Source of the DNA: Thermoplasmata archaeon
GTDB lineage: Archaea > Thermoplasmatota > Thermoplasmata > Lutacidiplasmatales > UBA184
NCBI GenBank assembly: GCA_013044425.1
Contig: JABEUK010000050.1
Span: 1 to 5,472, forward strand
Reading direction: 5' to 3'
DNA: 5,472 nt
Positions 1-5,322 of this stretch are shown piece after piece (position 1 is the stretch's first letter; every line of letters starts with the position of its first letter). Under the pieces are notes generated by a model. It saw nothing but the letters and a program-made list of their open reading frames with translations. It searched no databases and had not been told where the DNA came from. Both the position numbers and the translations under genes were made by a program.

Positions 1-165
1 ACAGTAGGTGATCGAGTACTTCGCACCGAATGAGATTCCCTGATACAGGACGTCCGTGGCTGGCGTCAGTTCGTGCTTGCACGCGGGGCAGTGAGGCTTC
101 GGTTCATTGCTCGTACTCGGGGGCTGGCCGTTGGCGGTCACTTCTGGCTCACCGCTGCGGTGCAT
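1..165 (-). CDS. Partial CDS, N-terminal part of a small zinc-ribbon protein
   Basis: An ATG at 165-163 opens a minus-strand frame that stays open for 55 codons to the window edge, so the C-terminus is missing. The first 23 residues or so are polar and probably disordered (Pro, Ser, Thr, Asn, Glu). They are followed by HCPACKHEL, a Cys-x2-Cys knuckle at residues 26 and 29, and the last visible residue (55) is another Cys. A pair of knuckles 25-30 residues apart is typical of a zinc ribbon, but the second knuckle would lie outside the window, so the fold is inferred. An in-frame TGA about 50 nt upstream limits the start. No Shine-Dalgarno sequence precedes the ATG. The protein family is not recognised. 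The start could also be a GTG nine codons upstream. Confidence 0.6.
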   Translation of the reverse strand, partial: MHRSGEPEVTANGQPPSTSNEPKPHCPACKHELTPATDVLYQGISFGAKYSITYC

Positions 166-397
166 GGGCCGGGTCGTTAATGAAGGGAGCACGCGATCGA
201 TGGAGGACCGCAATCAGTGCGACCGAGAGCAGATCACGAGGACGGCACAACCCGAGGTTCGCCGATCCGAGCGCGACGGAACGGTTCGTTCAGCGCTCCG
301 CAGGTCGACTCGGTGGCGAGTGCGCCAAGTGAGCGAATCGAGCGACAACGGGGTGACGGAGGCTCGATCGCCGTTCGCCCGAGCGCGAACTCGCGGT

Positions 398-1069
398 TCA
401 GCGGTGACGTTCCAGGAAGGCCTCCACATCCCGGTGCGCCTCCGCCTTCACCTCACGATACAGCGGGTCGTCAGGGTCAGGGTCGATGTCGAATCCCATC
501 CCCTCGCGTATCTTCTCGAGGCGGGCCTCGTAGTTCGTGTGCCGGTGCCGGACGTACGCCCGCGCCGCGAGCTCCGCCCGTTCGGGCAGGGACAGCTTCC
601 GCGTCCGGCCGACACGTCCGCTGCCAACCGGGGTCGCTTGGGTCACTGCGCCTTGCGCGATCTCTTCCGCCAGCGCCGCGTGCTGGGGCCGAAACGCTAG
701 GAAGTCGAGGATCGCACGCTCCATTTCGGCCCGATACCGTTCCTCGGCCCGCTCTCGCGAGGTTCGTCCCACGGCCCTCTGACGGGCCCGCGAGGTAGCG
801 GTCTCCTCCCTCCGTTTCTCCGCGACGTCGAGGTTCTCCTCGGGGCAGAAGACGCCGAGCTTCGCGGTGTACCCCTTCCTCCGCTTCAGCAGGACCCAGT
901 GGGGGCCTTTCTTCACCTCGCGGGTCACGAACGCGTCACCGGCCGGGACGAACACCCAGCCATCGGGAACGGAGACGTCTCCGCGCTCGGGGTTCCAGTA
1001 GCCTTCTCCTGCCCGGGCATGCCACACCGGGAGGCCCGCACGTTGCGAGGCTCGGACCTTGCTCCTCAT
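398..1069 (-). CDS. DUF2293 domain protein
   Basis: This is a 223-residue basic, soluble protein with no signal peptide or membrane segment. The C-terminal half matches the DUF2293 pattern as I know it: a 'F-P-x-x-x-A-x-x-I-A' like helix (residues about 122-140), the signature GSGRVGRT (149-156), then AYVRHRHTNYE (171-181) and a closing helix ending at residue 223. The N-terminal third (GWVFVPAGDAFVTREV, about 38-52, then HWVLLKRRKG) is the beta-rich part often found before this domain. Residues 84-118 are very rich in Arg and Glu and probably form a long helix. The frame is open further upstream, but the ATG at 1069 is chosen because it overlaps the stop of the DinB-like gene as ATGA, the usual mark of coupled translation. 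The molecular function of DUF2293 is unknown. The His/Arg-rich motif would suit nucleic-acid contact, but that is only a guess. Confidence 0.8.
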   Translation of the reverse strand: MRSKVRASQRAGLPVWHARAGEGYWNPERGDVSVPDGWVFVPAGDAFVTREVKKGPHWVLLKRRKGYTAKLGVFCPEENLDVAEKRREETATSRARQRAVGRTSRERAEERYRAEMERAILDFLAFRPQHAALAEEIAQGAVTQATPVGSGRVGRTRKLSLPERAELAARAYVRHRHTNYEARLEKIREGMGFDIDPDPDDPLYREVKAEAHRDVEAFLERHR

Positions 1070-1626
1070 CGATTCGATGCGGGCGGGCCAACAACCCGCT
1101 TGGCGTGGGACCATTCCTCGAATCCCACGATCGGGGGTTCGACACCGTGTCGCCAGAGTAACGCGTTCATCTCGCCGCGGTGCTGCAACTCCTCCTCGAC
1201 CATATGCCAGAGCATCGCCCGCATCGTAATCCTCTCGCGCTGCCACGAAGTCCACTCATCGTTCACGGGCGCGGAGTACTTGATCACTTGATTCAGGTCC
1301 TTCGCATTCAGCCGGCTCACGAAGCGAAGCACCTCTTTCGAGGTCCGGGTCATGGCCCGCCGGGCGCCCCGAAGCGTGCGCACATGGGTGCGAAAGCGAC
1401 CGACGTGATAGCGACGGACCTGGTCTCGATACACGTACCGAAACCACCAACGATAGGCGTCGAGGACGTGGAGGAATATCTCGAAGAGTGGATACGAGGC
1501 ACCTTCGTCCCTCGCCCGAGCCTTCTCAGGAATCCGGGCGATTGCCTCGAGATACCCCGGGCGGATGTCTGCGTTGTAGCGGTACCACAAGCGGATGACC
1601 TGAAGTTCGTCCATAGGTCGGGACAT
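1066..1626 (-). CDS. DinB/YfiT-like four-helix metal-binding protein
   Basis: This 186-residue, mostly helical protein has the usual size of the DinB/YfiT superfamily. Helix 2 carries His53 (in FEIFLHVLDAYRWWF). The signature helix near the C-terminus reads HMVEEELQHRGEMNALLW (141-158). The first and last His of this helix (141, 149) align with family metal ligands, while the middle ligand position is Glu145 instead of His, a variant common in some DinB subgroups. Family members bind a divalent metal, and some act as thiol-dependent transferases; the substrate here is unknown. The gene starts 24 nt after the stop of the HicB-like gene (1651-1890) and overlaps the DUF2293 gene by 4 nt, so the three are probably co-transcribed. 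No Shine-Dalgarno sequence is seen before the ATG at 1626; a second ATG at 1614 (Met5) is the alternative start. Confidence 0.85.
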   Translation of the reverse strand: MSRPMDELQVIRLWYRYNADIRPGYLEAIARIPEKARARDEGASYPLFEIFLHVLDAYRWWFRYVYRDQVRRYHVGRFRTHVRTLRGARRAMTRTSKEVLRFVSRLNAKDLNQVIKYSAPVNDEWTSWQRERITMRAMLWHMVEEELQHRGEMNALLWRHGVEPPIVGFEEWSHAKRVVGPPASNR

Positions 1627-1650
1627 TGCTTGGCTGGATTATCTGACTGC

Positions 1651-1890
1651 CTACGATGACGCGAGACCCAGGCGCAGCCTGGCAACCTTCACGGTCGGAA
1701 ACTCGTCCCAGTCGATTCGTGTCGCCTCGCGATCCATTAGTCGCCTCAGGTGCTCTCCGAACGCGTTCGTGAGGTCCCGCTCCGCCTGCTGGACCGTCGT
1801 CGCGTGCACCATCACTTCGGGGAACCCTTCCACGATCCCGAGGTAGGAACCCTCCCCCACGTCGAGGATGCGCAGCCGAAACTCGAACAT
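1651..1890 (-). CDS. HicB-like antitoxin-type protein, copy 1
   Basis: This is a 79-residue protein. Its start (MFEFRLRILDVGEGSYLGIV), the loop EGFPEVMVHA (21-30) and the following helix QQAERDLTNAFGEHL fit the small beta-beta-alpha HicB fold (a partial RNase H-like fold), in which a 'FP-x-V' turn precedes the helix. HicB proteins usually neutralise the HicA mRNA interferase and many have a C-terminal DNA-binding domain. Here the chain ends after a short beta segment (FPTVKVARLRL), so there is no such domain, and no HicA-like gene is next to it. The ATG at 1890 is preferred over an upstream in-frame start at 1926 because a strong Shine-Dalgarno run (GGAGGAGG) lies just before it and the paralogue at 4852-5091 starts at the same residue. 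The two paralogues are identical at 52 of 79 residues by hand alignment. The DinB-like gene follows after 24 nt. Confidence 0.75.
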   Translation of the reverse strand: MFEFRLRILDVGEGSYLGIVEGFPEVMVHATTVQQAERDLTNAFGEHLRRLMDREATRIDWDEFPTVKVARLRLGLASS

Positions 1891-2120
1891 TGCCTCCTCC
1901 TGCAATCTAGCGACAGCGCGAGTCACGACCGCGCCGCGGAAGGACGGACGAACACGGCGCCCACGCCGCGGTCCCCGAGCCTCTCGTGCAGCGCGCGCAC
2001 CGCCCGCACCTTCCGCTCCACCTCCGCGAGTACGGTCTCGTGAACCCGCGCGCGTAGCTCACGTCCTGCCTCTCCTTCTCGGGCGTACAACGCGAACCCC
2101 GCCCACACGGACTCGAACGA
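1670..2120 (-). repeat. Gene X/HicB-like repeat unit, left copy
   Basis: This segment resembles 4871-5322 at the nucleotide level, including the 32-nt spacer between the two reading frames. One shared run is GGGAACCCTTCCACGATCCC (plus-strand sense) within the HicB-like genes. The boundaries are approximate: similarity fades near the 3' end of the HicB-like gene and stops at the gene X truncation point. Divergence at the protein level (about 66% identity for HicB, 75% for the gene X end) shows that the duplication is not recent. Confidence 0.7.
1893..1900 (-). promoter_or_regulatory. Shine-Dalgarno sequence of HicB-like copy 1
   Basis: On the minus strand the bases read GGAGGAGG, with the distal GGAGG five bases from the ATG at 1890. 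It decides that start over the upstream in-frame codon at 1926. Confidence 0.7.
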
Positions 2121-2135
2121 GTTTGCGTGGCCTGC
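1923..2135 (-). pseudogene. Gene X copy 1, 5'-truncated fragment upstream of HicB-like copy 1
   Basis: The frame ends with TGA at 1925-1923 and is blocked upstream by TGA at 2138-2136. From Phe-Glu-Ser (about 2117) to the stop it matches the end of the longer gene X copy at 5125-5472, with 48 of 64 residues identical by hand. The shared core is a charged, probably helical stretch containing RVRALHERLGDRG-type sequence; the exact form here is VRAVRALHERLGDRG. The homologous N-terminal part (W-A-M-G-Q-L in copy 3) is missing, and there is no ATG. A GTG at 2108 could start a 61-residue peptide, so a short functional product is possible. The stop is 32 nt before the HicB-like ATG, almost the same spacing as in the other copy. 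The family is not recognised. A different frame starting with ATG at 2167 runs into this region, so a frameshifted fusion is a further possibility. Confidence 0.55.
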
Positions 2136-2180
2136 TCACGATGGTAATCGCTCAGCGAATCGATCATGTCAAGGAACGGA

Positions 2181-2190
2181 GAAATTATCG
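2181..2190 (+). promoter_or_regulatory. Possible TATA-like promoter element for the plus-strand membrane gene
   Basis: GAAATTATCG is the most AT-rich stretch in the short divergent spacer (2139-2217). It lies about 30 nt before the ATG at 2218, a distance expected of an archaeal box A driving a leaderless or nearly leaderless transcript. No Shine-Dalgarno sequence is present. This is a single weak match and depends on the host being archaeal. Confidence 0.25.
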
Positions 2191-2217
2191 CTACGGAAAC
2201 TGTCCGCGTTGAGCCGT

Positions 2218-2748
2218 ATGGACTGGACCGAGCTGGCGACTTGGATTGGTGCAGTCGGTTCGATTGCGCTCGTCGTCACGCTTGTCGTCATCCTTCTGCA
2301 GTTCCGCCAGAACACCAGAGCAATCGAGCATACGCTCGCCATTTCGCTAATGGGAGACTTGACAAGCGAGTCCTTCGCAAGTCGAAGACATCACCTGCAT
2401 CATGCCTTGGCACAACACAAGGGAGGAGCATGGGAGGGCTTCGACGACTCGCAGGACGATTTCGAGTGCCGAGCGTTTGCCTACAAGTATGAACTGATCG
2501 GCCTCCTCGTTAGCCGAGGGACCCTCGACTACCCCTTGGTTCGCGACATCTTACAGTGGTCCATCATTGCAGACTGGAGAGACTTCTCTGTCCTGGACGA
2601 ACACTTGCGGACGAGGTTCGGGGCTAGTGTGAGCGAGTGGCGCCACTTCGGCCAGCTTGCTGAGCGGATCCACATTGACATGATGAAACGAGAGCCCGCG
2701 GCCTCGAGCGAAGATTCAGGCTCGCCACCGGGCCACCCACGTTCGTGA
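2218..2748 (+). CDS. Hypothetical single-pass membrane protein, DUF4760-like layout
   Basis: This 176-residue protein has one strong hydrophobic helix at about residues 8-27 (ATWIGAVGSIALVVTLVVIL). It is followed by QFRQNTRAIEH, whose positive charges and 'RQNT-x-A' sequence recall the membrane-proximal part of DUF4760-type proteins. The rest (about 40-157) looks helical and soluble with several Trp and His, and is probably cytoplasmic by the positive-inside rule. The tail (159-176) is Ser/Pro/Gly-rich and likely disordered. The ATG at 2218 is preferred to an in-frame TTG at 2209 because neither has a ribosome site and ATG is the stronger codon. It is the only plus-strand gene in the window and seems somewhat less GC-rich than its neighbours (line 2341-2400 is about 48% GC), which hints at separate acquisition. 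It converges on the gene X fragment at 2777. Function unknown. Confidence 0.7.
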   Translation: MDWTELATWIGAVGSIALVVTLVVILLQFRQNTRAIEHTLAISLMGDLTSESFASRRHHLHHALAQHKGGAWEGFDDSQDDFECRAFAYKYELIGLLVSRGTLDYPLVRDILQWSIIADWRDFSVLDEHLRTRFGASVSEWRHFGQLAERIHIDMMKREPAASSEDSGSPPGHPRS

Positions 2749-2776
2749 TAGCCACGGTGCCAGGGGTCGAAGTCGG

Positions 2777-3061
2777 TCACTCTATTCGTGATCGCGCGAC
2801 CACATCCCCGAACGATTCCCCCGCGTCCCTGTCGCGGAGCTTCGCGTGGAGTGCCCTCAGCGCGATCACTTTCTGCTCGAGGTCCCCCAGGATCACACGA
2901 TTCACGCGCGCCCGTAGCTCCCTCGCGGTCTCACCATCACGCGAGTAATCCGCGAACCCGCTCCGCGCGGACTCGAACGACCCCGCGTAGAAGACGAGCT
3001 GTCCGCTCGCCCACGGGTTCTTCCCTCGGCGAGCTGAGGGTGATCGAGGCGCGCCCCGGGG
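2777..3061 (-). pseudogene. Gene X copy 2, fragment without start codon directly after abiEii
   Basis: The codons from 3061 down to the TGA at 2779-2777 form an open frame of 94 sense codons. It aligns with the C-terminal part of gene X copy 3: NPWASGQLVFYAGSFESA here against RAWAMGQLTFNSGQFESV there, followed by ADYSRDGE, LRARV and LRALHAKLRDR. The Met of copy 3 is Ser here, and no ATG, GTG or TTG occurs in frame before the homologous region. The codon immediately upstream is the TGA stop of abiEii, which is in the same frame, so this segment would be translated only by stop readthrough. The last 15 residues or so differ from the other copies. No HicB-like gene follows it; the next gene is the convergent membrane-protein gene. 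I read it as a remnant cut off when the abiE operon came to lie upstream. Confidence 0.6.
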
Positions 3062-3976
3062 TCAGGCGAGGATATGCGGGAGCAACCCCTTTAGGAAGCG
3101 AACGACGCGTTCCCTGTGGTTCTGGAAGGCCCCCATGTCGATGGGTCTGAGTAGCAGGGGCCGGACGTCCTCCTCTAGGAGCAGGGCTTCACGCTCGTCG
3201 AACTGCTCGGCCTGTTTGCGGTACCGAGAGGTCCCCTGAACGGCCCGGCGCGTCTTCTCCAGAATCTGCGCCTCGTGCCTCTCGGCACGCAGTCCGCGGT
3301 CCCTCTCCAGCAAGAAGAGGTCCACGAGGTCGCGACTCTTCGCGGCGGTCCGTGTGAGGATGGCGCGGCACTTCTCCACGAGGATCTCGCGCGGGTCGTA
3401 CGCGGTGACCTGGATGGGTGTCGAGTACCCTGCTGCCAGGTCCCCATCCAAGAGGCGGAAGGCGGACGGGACCGTCCCTCGGAGGAGGCTCCTTGCCTCG
3501 GTGGAGACGGTAGAGTACAGGAGCGGGTCCTCGAAGTTCAGCTGGACCTTTACCAGACCGCTCGTCCTCGCGGATGAAGGGTATCTGAGGTTCACCGTCA
3601 TCATGCGATTGCTCTGTCCGTAGCGGAAGAACTCCGGATTCTCCACCCGGTACCCCTGGGTCTCGCCCCAGTCCCTGAACCATGTCTCAAGGGTCCGTTG
3701 CGTGGGTCGGATCCCACGTCGGAACGCTTTCGTTCCCCGTTGAAACGATTGCGTTCCCGGGTCGGCGATCCAAGTGAAGTCGAGGTCGCTGCTGAACCGA
3801 GGGTAGTCGAGGTAGCATTTGATGAGGCACGTCCCGCCCTTGAAGGCGAGGTGGGGCCCGAACGTCGGGTCCCGGACGAGACTCCCCAGAAGGGCATGGA
3901 GTCGGACGTCCTTCTCGAGCAGCTCTTGGTCCGTCACGCCCAAGTGCTCGGCGAGCATCGGCACGAAGGGCCTCAC
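3062..3976 (-). CDS. abiEii: AbiEii-type nucleotidyltransferase toxin
   Basis: This 304-residue protein is of normal size for the AbiEii/AbiGii toxin family, the toxin half of type IV AbiE phage-defence modules. It carries the nucleotidyltransferase signature: FKGGTCLIK (45-53, the GG motif), then RFSSDLDFT (60-68, with Asp64 and Asp66 as the expected metal-binding pair), and a beta strand VKVQLNFED (142-150). The AbiEii-specific motifs follow: DPREILVEKCRAILTR (194-209, Lys202) and KSRDLVDL (213-220, Asp216 and Asp219). All key residues look intact, so the enzyme should be active. Family members are thought to transfer nucleotides to RNA targets, in some cases tRNA; the target here cannot be read from sequence. 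The start is a GTG at 3976 overlapping the abiEi stop as GTGA, supported by a GGAGGA ribosome site. An ATG at 3958 (Met7) is the alternative. The TGA stop is followed in frame by the gene X fragment. Confidence 0.92.
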   Translation of the reverse strand: MRPFVPMLAEHLGVTDQELLEKDVRLHALLGSLVRDPTFGPHLAFKGGTCLIKCYLDYPRFSSDLDFTWIADPGTQSFQRGTKAFRRGIRPTQRTLETWFRDWGETQGYRVENPEFFRYGQSNRMMTVNLRYPSSARTSGLVKVQLNFEDPLLYSTVSTEARSLLRGTVPSAFRLLDGDLAAGYSTPIQVTAYDPREILVEKCRAILTRTAAKSRDLVDLFLLERDRGLRAERHEAQILEKTRRAVQGTSRYRKQAEQFDEREALLLEEDVRPLLLRPIDMGAFQNHRERVVRFLKGLLPHILA

Positions 3977-4617
3977 CGGCGTTCCTCCACGGTCCGGCGG
4001 ACCGCCCCTGGGTAGTGAGGGAGGTACCGACGGATCTTACGGGCGTCCATGGAGGGAAGGTATTCCATCCAGGCCCGGGTAGGGGCGTGCCCCTTCTTTA
4101 CGCGCCAGAGGTCTAGGTAGGCAAGGTCGAGGATCGTCTTCTCCGGGTCGCTGATGCGGTAGGTCCCCCGACGCCCCAATCCAAACCCGAAGAGCGCCGG
4201 GTCCCACTTGTGGATTACGAAACGGCGGCTCCCGATAGGGACCCCGCGGATGCGATAGAACGATCGGCTCACGACCGTCTCCTCGCGGCGGTCCTCATGG
4301 GTGAGACCGTTGAGGCGGAGAGCCGTCGTGAGGCCGAAGTACCACTCGCGGATCCCCTTGGCTCGGGCCGCGAGGGCGAAGAGCTCGAGCGGATCGTGGC
4401 GCTCAGTGTGGAGACGGACCTCCTCCGGAGTCCGGACGTAGTAGAACCCGCGGAAGAGCGGCAGCAGGTATCCTTCCCGGCGGAGGTGGCGTACGACATG
4501 CTCCGGCCGGGCCCCGATGCGCCGGGCCATCTCCCGGAGCTCTTCAGAGGTGAGCACTTCTCGCCCCTCTCGGACGGGGATCTCCCAAAGGGAGGTGCTG
4601 GGCGCTATCGGATTCAT
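3973..4617 (-). CDS. abiEi: AbiEi-type antitoxin / transcriptional regulator
   Basis: This 214-residue protein has the layout of AbiEi antitoxins. A winged helix-turn-helix occupies about residues 20-62 (LTSEELREMARRIGARPEHVVRHLRREGYLLPLFRGFYYV), where the 'R-G-F/Y-Y' end is the usual wing. The C-terminal antitoxin domain includes YFGLTTALRLNGL (93-105) and YRISDPEKTILDLAYL (153-168), the most recognisable family motif. AbiEi proteins counter AbiEii without stable complex formation and repress their own operon by binding inverted repeats. The gene precedes abiEii and overlaps it by 4 nt (GTGA), as expected for an antitoxin-first operon. The ATG at 4617 lies inside a 37-bp palindrome and has no ribosome site, so the transcript may be leaderless and self-repressed. 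The C-terminal tail is strongly basic (RKIRRYLP, AVRRTVEERR). Confidence 0.9.
   Translation of the reverse strand: MNPIAPSTSLWEIPVREGREVLTSEELREMARRIGARPEHVVRHLRREGYLLPLFRGFYYVRTPEEVRLHTERHDPLELFALAARAKGIREWYFGLTTALRLNGLTHEDRREETVVSRSFYRIRGVPIGSRRFVIHKWDPALFGFGLGRRGTYRISDPEKTILDLAYLDLWRVKKGHAPTRAWMEYLPSMDARKIRRYLPHYPGAVRRTVEERR
3983..3988 (-). promoter_or_regulatory. Shine-Dalgarno sequence of abiEii, supports GTG start
   Basis: GGAGGA on the minus strand lies six bases upstream of the GTG at 3976, inside the last codons of abiEi. It favours the GTG start that overlaps the abiEi stop over the ATG at 3958. Confidence 0.7.
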
Positions 4618-4652
4618 ATCACATACGGACGTGGTACGTCCTTCTGTGATAT
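4616..4652. promoter_or_regulatory. 37-bp interrupted palindrome, probable AbiEi operator over the abiEi promoter and start
   Basis: Reading the plus strand, the outer arms are ATATCACA (4616-4623) and TGTGATAT (4645-4652), exact reverse complements. The inner arms are GGACGT (4627-4632) and ACGTCC (4636-4641), also exact. Three unpaired bases separate inner from outer arms on each side, and the centre is three bases (GGT). The left arm overlaps the abiEi start codon (4617-4615). The right arm contains a TATA-like stretch on the minus strand (CCTATATC, 4656-4649) about 33 nt before the ATG. Known AbiEi regulators bind inverted repeats at their own promoter, so binding here would block both transcription and start-site access. 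That AbiEi is the binder is inferred from position. Confidence 0.7.
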
Positions 4653-4815
4653 AGGTTTGACGGGCTCCCCCATGGCCCTCTACCGTGTGCTCGTCGAGGT
4701 CAGGGCCGCGACAGACACGCGATCTTGGGCGACCGAACGGGCAACGGGACGGATTTACTCGACCTCGTTCGGCGGCTGGGATCGCCCGCCCTCAACGAGG
4801 GTTCCTATCCCCCGT

Positions 4816-4830
4816 TCCCGGGGCCCGGGA
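4816..4830. repeat. 15-bp GC-only inverted repeat downstream of HicB-like copy 2
   Basis: TCCCGGG and CCCGGGA flank a single G, 21 bases beyond the stop of the HicB-like gene at 4852. It lies in the 199-bp spacer 4653-4851, in which I see no gene. It could form a GC-rich hairpin on the transcript, but no T run follows on the minus strand, so I do not call it a terminator. Confidence 0.35.
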
Positions 4831-4851
4831 GTTCTTCGAAGCGAAATCGCC

Positions 4852-5091
4852 TCAAGCCACCAATCTGGCCAAATGCAAACGAACGACCCGCACGGTCGGG
4901 AAGTCGTCGAGCTGGAGCCGCGTCGCCTCGCGATCCAAGAGACTCTCGAGATGTGCGTCCAGGGCGCGAACGAGATCTGCCTCCGCCTGACCTGCAGACC
5001 ACGCGTGCACCATCACCTCGGGGAACCCTTCCACGATCCCGAGGAAGGAACCCTCACCGACATCGAGGACGCGCAGGCGGAACTCGAACAT
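4852..5091 (-). CDS. HicB-like antitoxin-type protein, copy 2
   Basis: This 79-residue protein is the paralogue of the gene at 1651-1890, with the same start, length and motif order: MFEFRLRVLDVGEGSFLGIV, the turn EGFPEVMVHA, helix AGQAEADLVRALDAHLESLL, then DREATR and the strand FPTVRVVRLHL. The N-terminal 30 residues are nearly unchanged between copies (28 of 30 identical). The helix face at 31-50 has diverged most (8 of 20), which in HicB-type proteins would be where partner specificity could shift. There is no C-terminal DNA-binding domain and no hicA nearby. A ribosome site AGGAG lies six bases before the ATG. The gene X stop is 33 nt upstream, so the two are probably one operon. The role of antitoxin is inferred from family resemblance only. 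Confidence 0.75.
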   Translation of the reverse strand: MFEFRLRVLDVGEGSFLGIVEGFPEVMVHAWSAGQAEADLVRALDAHLESLLDREATRLQLDDFPTVRVVRLHLARLVA

Positions 5092-5322
5092 GGCCTGCTC
5101 CTGTCATCTCGCGACCGCGCGAAGTCACGACCGCGCCACGGAAGGCCGCACGAACGCAGCGCCCAGTCCGCGATCCCCGAGCCTCTCGTGAAGCGCGCGC
5201 ACCGCCCGCACCTGCCGCTCCACCTCCGCGAGCACGACCTCGTGCACGCGCGAGCGGAGCTGCGCCTCGCTTTCGCCGTCGTGCGCGTAGTCCGCGTAGC
5301 CGAACCGCACGCTCTCGAACTG
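4871..5322 (-). repeat. Gene X/HicB-like repeat unit, right copy
   Basis: Second copy of the segment at 1670-2120, offset by about 3.2 kb in direct orientation. The gene order, spacer length (33 against 32 nt) and much of the spacer sequence are shared. Here gene X continues intact past the repeat boundary, whereas the left copy is cut off. Ends are approximate. Confidence 0.7.
5098..5102 (-). promoter_or_regulatory. Shine-Dalgarno sequence of HicB-like copy 2
   Basis: AGGAG on the minus strand, six bases upstream of the ATG at 5091. It indicates separate initiation of the HicB-like gene within the gene X/HicB-like operon. Confidence 0.6.

Noticed and set aside
166..397. The spacer between the left-edge gene and DUF2293 was checked for an RNA gene, promoter or CRISPR-like repeats.
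   Set aside because: Only loose, irregular repeats of GAGCG-type words were seen; no spaced repeats, stable hairpin or conserved reading frame.
217..798. Long plus-strand open frames opposite the DUF2293 gene and its 3' spacer (107-700, 217-798).
   Set aside because: The translations are Arg/Pro/Ser-rich low-complexity sequence typical of antisense frames in GC-rich DNA, while the minus strand encodes a recognisable conserved protein.
2139..2167. The start of a minus-strand frame (ATG at 2167) that might be fused by a frameshift to gene X copy 1.
   Set aside because: It bears no resemblance to the N-terminal sequence of gene X copies 2 or 3, and there is no slippery sequence or other sign of programmed frameshifting.
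2529..2780. A minus-strand frame starting with GTG that overlaps the stop of the gene X copy 2 fragment as GTGA and could encode 83 residues.
   Set aside because: It lies wholly antisense to the membrane-protein gene, occupies the slot where a HicB-like gene would be expected but has no HicB features, and its upstream partner is itself a fragment.
3189..3683. A 164-codon minus-strand frame inside abiEii, and similar frames at 3175-3447 and 3601-3897.
   Set aside because: They overlap the AbiEii coding sequence, whose motifs are all in the other frame, and have no recognisable features of their own.
4653..4851. The spacer between abiEi and HicB-like copy 2 was checked for a tRNA or integrase attachment site, because short pieces look like a T-arm.
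   Set aside because: No acceptor stem or cloverleaf could be built on either strand.
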